A DNA stretch of 64,000 nucleotides from Streptomyces sp. NBC_00358. GTDB taxonomy: Bacteria; Actinomycetota; Actinomycetes; Streptomycetales; Streptomycetaceae. Numbering within the stretch: the first letter of the stretch is position 1; the number at the start of each line of letters is the position of its first letter. Shown here in pieces: positions 16,250 through 23,908 of the stretch. The stretch is from positions 6,386,001-6,450,000 of the forward strand of contig NZ_CP107976.1 in NCBI RefSeq assembly GCF_036099295.1, given 5' to 3'. The translations under genes were made by a program, and so were the position numbers. A model generated the notes under the pieces. It did no database searches and was not told the DNA's origin. It saw only the letters and a program-made list of their open reading frames with translations.

Positions 16250-16990
16250 ATGGACTATTGCCACGTGTGCCGAAGGCACCTCAACGGCGCCCTCGCCTGT
16301 CCCGGGTGCGGTACCCCGGTCGACGAACTCGGCGCGGATTCCGAGGAGGCCGACGCGCGCCCGGAATCGGGTGCCGACGCCGACGCGTACTACGGCGAGG
16401 ACACCGACGGGCGCTCGTCGCGGGCCGTACGGCGGCGCGGCGGCGCGGGGGGCCCGGACGGCCCGCCGGTCCGGGGCGCCCAGACCGGCACCAGCCGGCG
16501 CGACCGCAAGGCCGCCGCGCACCGCCGTCGGCGCCGTCGCACCCTCTTCGTCGCGGTGGGCTTCGTCCTGGCGGCCGCCGGTCTGAGTCTCGCCGAACTC
16601 GGCGTCGACGCGCCCGGGCTGGGTCCGAGTCCCGCCGCGGCCGGAGGGGAGTCGGCCGACGGCTCGGCCTCGTCGGCGGCGAGCGCGCGTCCGAAGAACT
16701 CTCCGTCGAGCAGCGCCGCCGCGGCCACCCGCAAGCCCGGTTCCTCGGCCTCGCCGTCCGGTTCCGCCTCCGCGTCCCCTTCCGCGTCGCCCACGTCCAC
16801 GAGCGGCGGGACCGCGGGGGGCGGGTCGTCCGCCGGGACCCGTCCGGTCCGGTCCGCCTCGGCCCCGGCGACCGGCACTTCGACCCCGCGGACCTCGGCA
16901 CCCGCCACCGCGGCGCCCACGACCTCGGCCCCCGCGCCGAACCCCTCGCCCTCGAACACGTGCAACCGCGTCCTGTGGTGGTGCACGTAG
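16250..16990 (+). CDS. Membrane protein with N-terminal zinc ribbon and Ser/Ala/Pro-rich outer region
   Basis: 246 aa, not assignable to a named family by eye. It has a CxxC...CxxC zinc ribbon at residues 4-20 (CHVCRRHLNGALACPGC), an acidic linker, a strongly basic stretch (RRDRKAAAHRRRRRR) and one membrane helix (LFVAVGFVLAAAGLSL, about 102-118). About 120 Ser/Ala/Thr/Pro residues follow, and the protein ends in CNRVLWWCT, where two Cys could form a disulfide. The topology is Nin/Cout by the positive-inside rule. The gene starts at ATG 16250, divergent from the sugar-acid operon. Low-complexity tails of this sort are often cell-wall spanning in Streptomyces. Confidence 0.8.
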   Translation: MDYCHVCRRHLNGALACPGCGTPVDELGADSEEADARPESGADADAYYGEDTDGRSSRAVRRRGGAGGPDGPPVRGAQTGTSRRDRKAAAHRRRRRRTLFVAVGFVLAAAGLSLAELGVDAPGLGPSPAAAGGESADGSASSAASARPKNSPSSSAAAATRKPGSSASPSGSASASPSASPTSTSGGTAGGGSSAGTRPVRSASAPATGTSTPRTSAPATAAPTTSAPAPNPSPSNTCNRVLWWCT

Positions 16991-17324
16991 CGCCTGCCGG
17001 CGCGTGACCGGGCCCGCGACGACCGCGACACGCCGGTCCCAACACCCGCCGCGGAGTGGCCCCTCAGTGGGGCATCTGGGGCGATTCCGTCCGCCCGGCC
17101 CCTGAGGGACCCGGCGAGTTCCAGCGGGTCCCGGCCGGCCCCGGGGCGCCGCGTCCGTACCGTGGCCCCTGACGGCTGACGGCTGACGGCTGACGTGGCG
17201 CGGAGTGTTCCGGGTCCGCCGGTGCCGTGCGTGGGCGGACCGGAACGCCGTCGTGGCTGCGGCGCCCGAGTCCCCCGCTCGCCACCGGCGCCGGAGTCCT
17301 CGGCCTCTGTCGGCGGTGGAGTCC
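16991..17324. other. Gene-free stretch with short tandem repeats
   Basis: 334 bp with no convincing ORF. It contains a 7-bp tandem repeat (three full GACGGCT copies around 17170-17194) and, at its right end, the 25-bp repeat that runs into marR. Confidence 0.6.
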
Positions 17325-17352
17325 TCAGCCGCTGTCGGCGGTGGACTCGCCC
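17293..17352. repeat. 25-bp tandem repeat running out of the marR 3' end
   Basis: Units beginning GGAGTCCTC or GGACTCGCC start at 17293, 17318 and 17343 (period 25). The shared core is CTGTCGGCGGTGGA. The rightmost unit and a half encode the last residues of MarR (GESTADSG and stop at 17325-17327), and the others lie beyond the stop codon. Confidence 0.75.
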
Positions 17353-17777
17353 AGCATGCGGCGGAGCAGGTCGCGCAGCGTCAGCCGTTCCTCGTCCGAG
17401 AGCTCCGCCAGGGGTTCGCGGGCGAAGTCCAGTGAGTCGCGCAGCCCGCCGGCGATCCTGCGTCCCTCGTCCGTCGCCGCGGCCAGCTTCACCCGGCGGT
17501 CCCCCGGGTCGGGGCGCCGTTCCACCAGCCCCCGCGTCTCCAGCCGGTCCACGATCCCCGTGACGTTCGACGGCTCGCACTTCAGCTTCTGCGCCAGGCG
17601 CCGCATCGGCAGCGGCTCCAGCGAGAGCAGGCTCAGCAGCCGCGCCTGCGCGCCGGTGAGGGCGTGCTCGGCCGCCGCGTCCTCGTACTCCTCGTGGTAG
17701 CGGGCCACGACCGTGCCGATCAGCTCGACGACCTCCATCGTCAGCGGGTCGATCCGTGGTCTCTTGTGGGTGGCCAT
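17325..17777 (-). CDS. MarR-family transcriptional regulator
   Basis: 150 aa winged-helix repressor. The helix-turn-helix and wing are clear: LPMRRLAQKLKCEPSNVTG followed by IVDRLETRGLVERRPDPGDRR. A long C-terminal dimerisation helix carries the last 45 residues. A lone Cys in LKCEPSN, within the recognition helix region, could be redox sensitive, but that is speculation. ATG 17777 has CGGAGG 1-2 nt upstream, closer than usual. It is divergent from the oxidoreductase gene, with two palindromes between them, so it most likely represses both itself and that gene. Confidence 0.93.
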   Translation of the reverse strand: MATHKRPRIDPLTMEVVELIGTVVARYHEEYEDAAAEHALTGAQARLLSLLSLEPLPMRRLAQKLKCEPSNVTGIVDRLETRGLVERRPDPGDRRVKLAAATDEGRRIAGGLRDSLDFAREPLAELSDEERLTLRDLLRRMLGESTADSG

Positions 17778-17808
17778 GCCTCCGAGCCTACCGCGTTACT
17801 TGACATCA

Positions 17809-17819
17809 TGAAATATTCA
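17809..17819. promoter_or_regulatory. MarR operator candidate 1
   Basis: Perfect palindrome TGAA-ATA-TTCA in the 110-bp divergent region between marR and the oxidoreductase gene. It overlaps an AT-rich TTGACA-like promoter element (TTGACA at 17800-17805). Confidence 0.55.
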
Positions 17820-17832
17820 GGCGCATGGTTGT

Positions 17833-17845
17833 TTCAGGTACTGAA
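17833..17845. promoter_or_regulatory. MarR operator candidate 2
   Basis: Perfect palindrome TTCAG-GTA-CTGAA, sharing the TTCA/TGAA half-sites of the site at 17809. The centres are 25 bp apart. It lies 43 bp upstream of the oxidoreductase start. Confidence 0.6.
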
Positions 17846-17887
17846 GTATTAGAACCGTCCGCCGGTCACCGTGAAAGGCGCCATCTC

Positions 17888-18910
17888 ATGTCCGAGACCC
17901 CCCAGCTCCCCTCCGTCGGCCGCGCATGGCACCTGGTCGGCCGTCCCGTCGGCTGGCCCGAGCCCGCGGACTTCGCCCTGGTCGAGGAAGAGGTCCGGCA
18001 GCCGGGTCCGGGCGAGGTCCTGGTACGCAACGTCCACGTCTCCGTCGACCCGTACATGCGGGGCCGGATGAGCGCCGCCAAGTCCTACGTCGCCCCCTTC
18101 GAGCTCGGGAAGACCATGCAGGGCGGCGCGGTCGGCGAGGTGATCGCCTCGAACGCCGAGGGCATCGCCGTCGGCGACCACGTCCTGCACTTCCTCGGCT
18201 GGCGCGAGTACGCCGTCGTGGACGCCAAGCAGGCCGTCAAGGTGGACCCGGAGGCCGCGCCCCTGTCGACGTACCTCGGCGTCCTCGGCATGACCGGCCT
18301 CACCGCCTACGCCGGACTGCTGCGCACCGCCTCCTTCAAGGAGGGCGACTCGGTCTTCGTGTCCGGCGCCGCCGGTGCCGTCGGCAGCCAGGTGGGCCAG
18401 ATCGCCCGGCTCAAGGGCGCCTCGCGCGTCATCGGCTCCGCCGGGTCCGACGAGAAGGTCAAGCTGCTGGTCGAGGAGTACGGCTTCGACGCGGCCTTCA
18501 ACTACAAGAGCGGCCCGGTCTCCCAGCAACTGCGCGAGGCCGCGCCCGACGGCGTCGACGTCTACTTCGACAACGTGGGCGGTGACCACCTGGAGGCCGC
18601 CATCGGCTCGCTGAACCGGGACGGGCGTATCGCGGTCTGCGGCATGATCTCCGTCTACAACAGCACCGAGCCCGCCCCCGGCCCGAGGAACCTGGCCCGG
18701 CTGATCCAGACCCGCGGCCGTATCCAGGGTTTCCTCGTCGGCGACCACTACGACCTCCAGCCGGAGTTCGTCCAGGAGGTCGGCGGCTGGATCCGCTCCG
18801 GCGAGCTGAAGTACGCCGAGACGGTCGTCGAGGGCATCGAGAACAACCTGGAGGCCTTCCTCGGCGTCCTGCGCGGCGACAACGTCGGAAAGATGATCGT
18901 CACGTACTGA
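17888..18910 (+). CDS. NADP-dependent MDR oxidoreductase (CurA/prostaglandin-reductase type)
   Basis: 340 aa zinc-free medium-chain reductase that typically reduces alpha,beta-unsaturated ketones and aldehydes with NADPH. Motifs are RNVHVSVDPYMRGRM near the N-terminus, the nucleotide-binding VSGAAGAVGSQVGQIARLKG, YKSGPVSQQL, VDVYFDNVGGDHLEAAI, and a C-terminal GKMIVTY. ATG 17888 is chosen over the upstream in-frame GTG/ATG because GAAAGG lies about 10 nt before it and the sequence from there on matches the family length. Divergent from marR; probably induced by reactive electrophiles when MarR leaves the palindromes. Confidence 0.93.
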   Translation: MSETPQLPSVGRAWHLVGRPVGWPEPADFALVEEEVRQPGPGEVLVRNVHVSVDPYMRGRMSAAKSYVAPFELGKTMQGGAVGEVIASNAEGIAVGDHVLHFLGWREYAVVDAKQAVKVDPEAAPLSTYLGVLGMTGLTAYAGLLRTASFKEGDSVFVSGAAGAVGSQVGQIARLKGASRVIGSAGSDEKVKLLVEEYGFDAAFNYKSGPVSQQLREAAPDGVDVYFDNVGGDHLEAAIGSLNRDGRIAVCGMISVYNSTEPAPGPRNLARLIQTRGRIQGFLVGDHYDLQPEFVQEVGGWIRSGELKYAETVVEGIENNLEAFLGVLRGDNVGKMIVTY

Positions 18911-18960
18911 CCCGCGGCCGTGTCCGCCGGACGACTGTCCGACGGCTCTCACCGCACTCC

Positions 18961-18999
18961 GCGCAGGCCGCGCCCCACATCCTGGGGCGCGGCCTGCGC
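18961..18999. terminator. Bidirectional terminator
   Basis: A perfect 17-bp stem (18961-18977 with 18983-18999) and a 5-nt loop lie between the convergent oxidoreductase (stop 18910) and M14 peptidase (stop 19013) genes. Confidence 0.85.
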
Positions 19000-19012
19000 A
19001 TCGCCATCGGCC

Positions 19013-21697
19013 CTACGGGGTCCGCGAAACCGCCAGCAGCGCCCTCGCCACCTGAGGAAACTCCCCCTTGGGGTGATCGCGGAAGAGCGGTTCGGTGCCG
19101 AACAGCACGGTGTGCGGCCCCGACACCACCGAGGCCCGGCCGCCGGCCTCCCCGGGCCCTCCCGAGCCGTCGTCCAGCGGGCGCCAGTGCCCCGACAGCA
19201 GCGGATCACCGGTCGCGTACGACTGGTCGACGCGGACCCCGGGTCCCAGGTCGGTGAACCAGAGCGGCGCGTAGACGAAACTGTGGCCGGGGGCGCCCGC
19301 CGTCACCCAGCCGCCGCCGGATTCGACGGAGCCGCCCGCTCTCGCGGAGCCGTCCGAATTCACCACTCCCACCACGCCGTTGGCGTCCGGGTTGCCCTCC
19401 ACCGGGGTCACCGCGAGCAGTTTGGCGGCCGTGCCGAGCGCCGCGCCCACGGCGCCGCGTCCCACGAAGCCGTGGCTGCCCAGGAACCTGTCGAGCGCCG
19501 CCCGCGCGGCCGGTGCGAGGGCCGCGCGGTCCAGTCCCGAGGACACGAACAGCACATCCGCCGCCGACCGGTCGAAGCCCGCGTCGAGGGTGGCCGTCGA
19601 CACCGGGATCACGTCGAAGTTCATCTCACGGAGCGCGAAGAGCTCCCCGGGGGTGACGGCGGCGGCGACGCGGACCCGCCGCAGAACGGCGCCCCCTGAC
19701 GCCGTCGCCCGGTCGAACGCGACGTCGTACACCCGGGCCGCCTCGACGGCCCGCGCGCGGGCCGACGCCGGCGCGATCACCCCGCCGTCACCGTCCCGCC
19801 GTACCCGGACCCCCTGCTTCAGAAGGGAGTTGAGAGCGGCGACCTCCTGCGGTGTGTCCAGCCGGAGCCGCAGATCACCGTCCGGGGCGACCCGCCCGAT
19901 GCGCGACGCGGCGCCGATCGCGCGCAGCGGGAGGCCCGACAGGGAGCCGCTCTCCACCCGCTCGACGGTCGCACCCCACAACAGGCCGAGACTCCAGGCC
20001 GAGATGTCGTACATCGCCGACACCTTGTCGCTGATGTCCCGCCCGTCCGCGAGCATGACATTGGCCAGGCCGCGCTTGGGCTGCCGCAGGTCGACGACGT
20101 ACGAGCCCTTGGCGTACGCGCGTCCCGCGAGCCGGAAACCGCGCGTCGCGCGGCTCACGCGCACGTCGTCGGCGATCAGGTGGTCCACCAGACGCGCGGC
20201 GGCGGTACCCGAACGCTGGGCGGCGCCCGCCGGAAGGACGTACGCGCGCGGGAAGTCGGTCGTGTAGACGTCCTCGGGGCCGATGCCCGGGACGCCGGGG
20301 ACGGTCGCGGCGGAGACCGGTACCTGCGGGGCGCCCGCCGCGCCGCGCCGGAAGACCTCGATCTGGTCGGCGATCAGCGAGGTCCGGCGGGTGCGGGCGA
20401 AGTCGAGCGTGGCGCGCAGGGCGGCGACCGCGACCGCGACGTCGATCGCCGAACGACGCCTCAGCTCGGCCACCGGCAGGGTGTCGTACTCCGCGCCGTT
20501 CACCTTCAGGGGGATCTCCACCGTGTGCGCGGCGACCGCGCCGTGGAAGGCCGCGTACTGCGGGGTGAACATCGGCGGCCAGTCGTCCCAGCCCTCGCGC
20601 CGGTCGCGGAACGGGATCTGGGCGGGCTCCACACCGTCGGCCGCCGGGGTGTACCCGAGGCCGTCGACGGCGGCCTCCATGCCGAGGGCGTTGGCGTAGG
20701 TGTTCTTGAGGAAGAGGTCGTACTCGTAGTTCTCGCCGTGCGGCGGGGTCGTCGGCTCGATGAGCGTGCCGTTGACGTAGCCGTGCAGATCGAGCATGAC
20801 GGCCGGCTGCTTGTCGATCATGATCTGGCGCAGCGCGCGCGTCTCGGGCTGCGAGGCGGTGATGAGGTCCCGGTTCAGGTCGAAGCCGTTCGCGTTGGCG
20901 CGGGTCCCCGCGATCCGGCCGTCCGGGTTCGCGGTGATGTCGAAGTAGAGCCTGCTGTGGGCGAGCAGGTCCTCGGTCTTCGCGTCCGTGGCCGTCGCGA
21001 GGCGCGCGATGAGCGAGAGGGCGGCGTCCGTCCCCTCCCGTTCGTCGCCGTGGATGTTGCTGTCGAGGAACACCGGTGTCTTGTAGTCGCGCTTGACCGC
21101 CGGGTCCTCGGCGGCGGCACCGGGCGCGTTCTCGATGAGTTCGCGCATCCGCTCCTGGGCGCGGGCCGTGGCGGCGGACTCCGGGGCGGTGACGGTGACG
21201 AGGAACAGCCGGTGCCCGCCGGCGGACCGCCCCGCGACCTCGACACTCACCCGGTCGCCCAGGCGCTGCAAGGCGTTCAGCCTCGGGGCGATGGCGTGGT
21301 ACGGGACGAGGCCGAGCTTGATGGACCTGTCGGCGGGGTTCTCCGGGTCGGGGGTGAGGACCTGCTCGCGGGGGTAACCGCGGGTGCTCGCCGGGAGGCC
21401 GGTGACGGGCGCGGTGAGCGCGGCACGGGCGGCGCTCGCGGGCGCCAGGGCCGCGCTCGCGGGCGACCCCGCCGCGCCTTCCCCGCCGTCGGAGCCCTCG
21501 CGGAGCGGGCCCCGGTCCGCGTGCCCGGCCGCGTCCCCGGCCGGGCCCGGCACCGGGGGACTGCGGTCCGCGCCGACGCCGGCCGGGGCGATCACCAGTG
21601 AGCCGGCCAGAACGGCGGCGACGGCCGCCGCGGCCGTGACGGCCCGGGACGGTGCGGGTCTTCTCGGCAGAGTGCGGCGAGGCTTCGGCGAGCGCAT
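19013..21697 (-). CDS. Secreted M14-family zinc carboxypeptidase
   Basis: 894 aa. The signal region starts MRSPKPRRTLPRRP, with a hydrophobic core AVTAAAAVAAVLAGSLVIAPAG. The M14 domain begins about residue 100. Zinc ligands lie in DSNIHGDEREG (His and Glu) and MLDLHGYVNG (His). Supporting residues include GFDLNRD and HTVEIPLKVNG, which supplies the catalytic Glu. The region after about 450 is a long beta-rich extension of unassigned type, including a glutamine-amidotransferase-like segment ending GHSFVYAPLWFTDLGPGVRVDQ; such fusions occur in large Streptomyces M14 proteins. ATG 21697 is preceded by CGGAGG 9 nt upstream; the frame stays open for 85 more codons upstream, but without a signal or ribosome site. 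Function: peptide degradation outside the cell. Confidence 0.9.
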   Translation of the reverse strand: MRSPKPRRTLPRRPAPSRAVTAAAAVAAVLAGSLVIAPAGVGADRSPPVPGPAGDAAGHADRGPLREGSDGGEGAAGSPASAALAPASAARAALTAPVTGLPASTRGYPREQVLTPDPENPADRSIKLGLVPYHAIAPRLNALQRLGDRVSVEVAGRSAGGHRLFLVTVTAPESAATARAQERMRELIENAPGAAAEDPAVKRDYKTPVFLDSNIHGDEREGTDAALSLIARLATATDAKTEDLLAHSRLYFDITANPDGRIAGTRANANGFDLNRDLITASQPETRALRQIMIDKQPAVMLDLHGYVNGTLIEPTTPPHGENYEYDLFLKNTYANALGMEAAVDGLGYTPAADGVEPAQIPFRDRREGWDDWPPMFTPQYAAFHGAVAAHTVEIPLKVNGAEYDTLPVAELRRRSAIDVAVAVAALRATLDFARTRRTSLIADQIEVFRRGAAGAPQVPVSAATVPGVPGIGPEDVYTTDFPRAYVLPAGAAQRSGTAAARLVDHLIADDVRVSRATRGFRLAGRAYAKGSYVVDLRQPKRGLANVMLADGRDISDKVSAMYDISAWSLGLLWGATVERVESGSLSGLPLRAIGAASRIGRVAPDGDLRLRLDTPQEVAALNSLLKQGVRVRRDGDGGVIAPASARARAVEAARVYDVAFDRATASGGAVLRRVRVAAAVTPGELFALREMNFDVIPVSTATLDAGFDRSAADVLFVSSGLDRAALAPAARAALDRFLGSHGFVGRGAVGAALGTAAKLLAVTPVEGNPDANGVVGVVNSDGSARAGGSVESGGGWVTAGAPGHSFVYAPLWFTDLGPGVRVDQSYATGDPLLSGHWRPLDDGSGGPGEAGGRASVVSGPHTVLFGTEPLFRDHPKGEFPQVARALLAVSRTP

Positions 21698-22008
21698 GCG
21701 GCGTACCTCCGGGCAGGGGTTCTCGACGGACGCGCGAGCGGCTTCCCCGGGGCGTTCCCGGAGCGGGTCCGGGAACGGACCCGCTCCGGATCGGACCGGC
21801 TCGGGCGGTACGGCGCGGTGTGTCCTTGCGACTCTCGCGCAACAGCGGTGTCCTCCCGTCACGACAGCCCTCAAGTGCGTCCTGACGGCCGCCTCCGATG
21901 CCCCGGACGGCGCATCACAAGGGGGTCGGAGCGGGCATGCTGAGGTCGGCACCCGGCCCGAATCCGCCGGACAGGTCCCGGCGGCGACGCGTGTGGCGAG
22001 GAGAGCCC
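21698..22008. other. Divergent promoter region without a gene
   Basis: 311 bp between two divergent genes. The stretch around 21755-21810 contains complementary GGGGC...CCGGAGCGGGTCC segments. I see no ORF with coding character and no clear promoter consensus. Confidence 0.5.
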
Positions 22009-22872
22009 ATGTCCCCGATTCCGTCGCTCCCCAGCAGGGCGGACGTGCTGCGCCTGGTGCGCGGCACGACCGACATCACCGGCCAACTCCTCGACACGGC
22101 GGGGAACATCACCAGAATCGCCGTCAACACCCTCGACCCCCGGGACGGCTCCGGGACGGAGGCGTTGCGTGTGCTGCGCGAGACGACGGCAGAGCTGGCC
22201 GCGGCGAGCGCCTCCCCGCAGGCGCAGGAGGCGTTCTACCGGATCGTCGACACCCTGACCCGGCTCGGCACCAGCGGGGCGCCGCTCGCCCTCCACCCCG
22301 CGAGTGAACCCGCCCAGGCGCTGCTCGCCGCGCTCGGCGACAGCCTGCTCCCCGTCCTCGACGCCATGGAACCCGCCGTTCAGGAGGCCGTCGTCGTGCT
22401 CGGCGAACTCATCGAGGCCACCTCGCCGCTGCTGCCCGCGGCGGCCGGTGCCGCGGCGGGCTCCCTGCTGGCGATCACCCCGGTGATCCGGGCCGCGGCG
22501 GGCGTGCTGCGCGACTCCTCGCCCGAACTGCGGCGCGTGGCCGACGCGTTGACGGCCGCGCTGGCTCCGCTGCTGCCGCTCCAGGTGGCCCTGGCCGAGC
22601 GGGTGGCCGCGGCGGGGGCCGGAGCCGTCCGGGCCGGACTTCCGCCGCTCGCCGATCTCACGGAGGCCGCGGCCGCGGCCGTGACGGCGGCACGCCCGCT
22701 GCTCGTCGCGGGCGAGGAACTCCTCGTCTCCGGTCTCGAACAGCTCCAGCCCGTGATGACGGGCTCCGCCCGGCGGGCCGGCCGGGTCGCCCGCGCCGCG
22801 GCGGTCCGCGTCTCGGCCGCGATGGCGCCCGCCGCGGACCAGGGGGTGGTGGTCGCCGTGACGGTCGCGTAG
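22009..22872 (+). CDS. Hypothetical Ala-rich helical protein
   Basis: 287 aa; I do not recognise the family. It is almost all helical, rich in Ala, Leu and Val, with amphipathic repeats. Hydrophobic stretches occur near residues 125-160 (LIEATSPLLPAAAGAAAGSL), borderline for membrane insertion. There is no signal peptide. ATG 22009 is chosen because GAGGAG lies 5 nt upstream; the frame extends 37 codons further with poorer coding character. The pattern resembles phasin- or apolipoprotein-like surface helices, but this is only an impression. It is divergent from the M14 peptidase and followed by an 11-bp tandem repeat. Confidence 0.75.
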   Translation: MSPIPSLPSRADVLRLVRGTTDITGQLLDTAGNITRIAVNTLDPRDGSGTEALRVLRETTAELAAASASPQAQEAFYRIVDTLTRLGTSGAPLALHPASEPAQALLAALGDSLLPVLDAMEPAVQEAVVVLGELIEATSPLLPAAAGAAAGSLLAITPVIRAAAGVLRDSSPELRRVADALTAALAPLLPLQVALAERVAAAGAGAVRAGLPPLADLTEAAAAAVTAARPLLVAGEELLVSGLEQLQPVMTGSARRAGRVARAAAVRVSAAMAPAADQGVVVAVTVA

Positions 22873-22874
22873 GA

Positions 22875-22907
22875 GCCGTCCCGAGGCCGTCCCGAGGCCG
22901 TCCCGAG
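22875..22907. repeat. Triplicated 11-bp unit
   Basis: GCCGTCCCGAG is repeated three times exactly (22875-22885, 22886-22896, 22897-22907), with a partial fourth copy. It starts three bases after the stop codon of the preceding gene. Confidence 0.85.
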
Positions 22908-23032
22908 GGCCGTCCGCGACCCGCACGCGGTCCGTCACCCCGGGCGGCGGCGAAGCCGGTCCCGTCCTGCGGTGCCGAGAACGTGACCGTCACGCGCTGG
23001 GGTCCGTCCCGGCACCCCGATAAAGTTGCCCC

Positions 23033-23851
23033 ATGCGCGATCTTGGGGTGGGTTTCGGCTATCTGCTGCGCGGCCAGCGGTGGGTGGTCCGGCACGGGAA
23101 GAGTTACGGGTTCGGGCTGCTGCCGGGAGTCGTCACGCTCGTGCTCTACGCGGCGGCGCTGGTCGCCCTCGGCGTGTACGGGGAGGGCTTCGTCACCTGG
23201 GCGACACCGTTCGCGGACGGCTGGACCAGTCCCTGGTCGGGCCTCTTCCGCGGCTTCCTCACCGCCGTGCTCTTCGCTCTCGCCCTCCTCCTCGCCGTCC
23301 TCACCTTCACCGCGGTCACCCTCCTCATAGGCCAGCCCTTCTACGAGAACCTCTCCGAGAAGGTCGACCGCGACGTCTCCCCGGACGGCACCGCCCCCGA
23401 GTCGGGGCTGCCGCTCTGGCGGGAACTGTGGATCTCCGCGCGCGACAGCCTGCGCATCCTCGTGCGGGCACTCGTCTGGGCCGTGCTGCTCTTCGCGCTC
23501 GGCTTCGTTCCGTTCGTCGGCCAGACCGTCGTCCCGGTGCTCGGCTTCTTCGTCACCGGCTTCTTCCTCACCGAGGAACTCGTCGCCGTCGCCCTTCAGC
23601 GCCGCGGCGTCGACCTCCGGGCGAGGCTCGCCCTGCTGCGCTCCCGCAAGACACTGGTCTGGGGCTTCGGCACCCCGCTGGGTCTCGCCTTCCTCGTCCC
23701 GTTCGTAGCGGTCTTCCTGATGCCGGGCGCCGTCGCGGGCGCCACCCTGATGGCCAGGGACCTGCTGGGCGAGGAGATCGAGGAGAACGGCGCGCGCGAC
23801 GCCGACGGGCAGCCGGAAGGGGCCTCCGAGGAGCAGGGCGCCACCTCGTGA
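23033..23851 (+). CDS. EI24/CysZ-like integral membrane protein
   Basis: 272 aa. It begins with MRDLGVGFGYLLRGQRWV and has membrane segments at about 27-46, 70-100 (long, paired), 150-185 (LVRALVWAVLLFALGFVPFVG) and 215-235. A short acidic C-terminal tail follows. The layout and FYENLSEKVDRD loop match the EI24-domain family, which includes the sulfate permease CysZ; several members have no proven transport role. No cysteine or sulfate genes are nearby, so the substrate is not assigned. The start ATG 23033 is the first in frame. Confidence 0.87.
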   Translation: MRDLGVGFGYLLRGQRWVVRHGKSYGFGLLPGVVTLVLYAAALVALGVYGEGFVTWATPFADGWTSPWSGLFRGFLTAVLFALALLLAVLTFTAVTLLIGQPFYENLSEKVDRDVSPDGTAPESGLPLWRELWISARDSLRILVRALVWAVLLFALGFVPFVGQTVVPVLGFFVTGFFLTEELVAVALQRRGVDLRARLALLRSRKTLVWGFGTPLGLAFLVPFVAVFLMPGAVAGATLMARDLLGEEIEENGARDADGQPEGASEEQGATS

Positions 23852-23908
23852 CCGGCTCGGACGCACCCTCGTGACCGGTTCCGGGCCTCGCCCGCGTCGG
23901 ACTCGGTG

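Noticed and set aside
16088..16522. Minus-strand ORF opposite the zinc-ribbon protein
   Set aside because: It spans the divergent promoter and part of the plus-strand gene. The CxxC...CxxC ribbon and membrane helix support the plus strand.
22875..22907. 11-bp triplicate as another stop-codon duplication
   Set aside because: It begins just after the stop but does not contain the gene's last codons, so it differs from the galM, marR and hydrolase cases.
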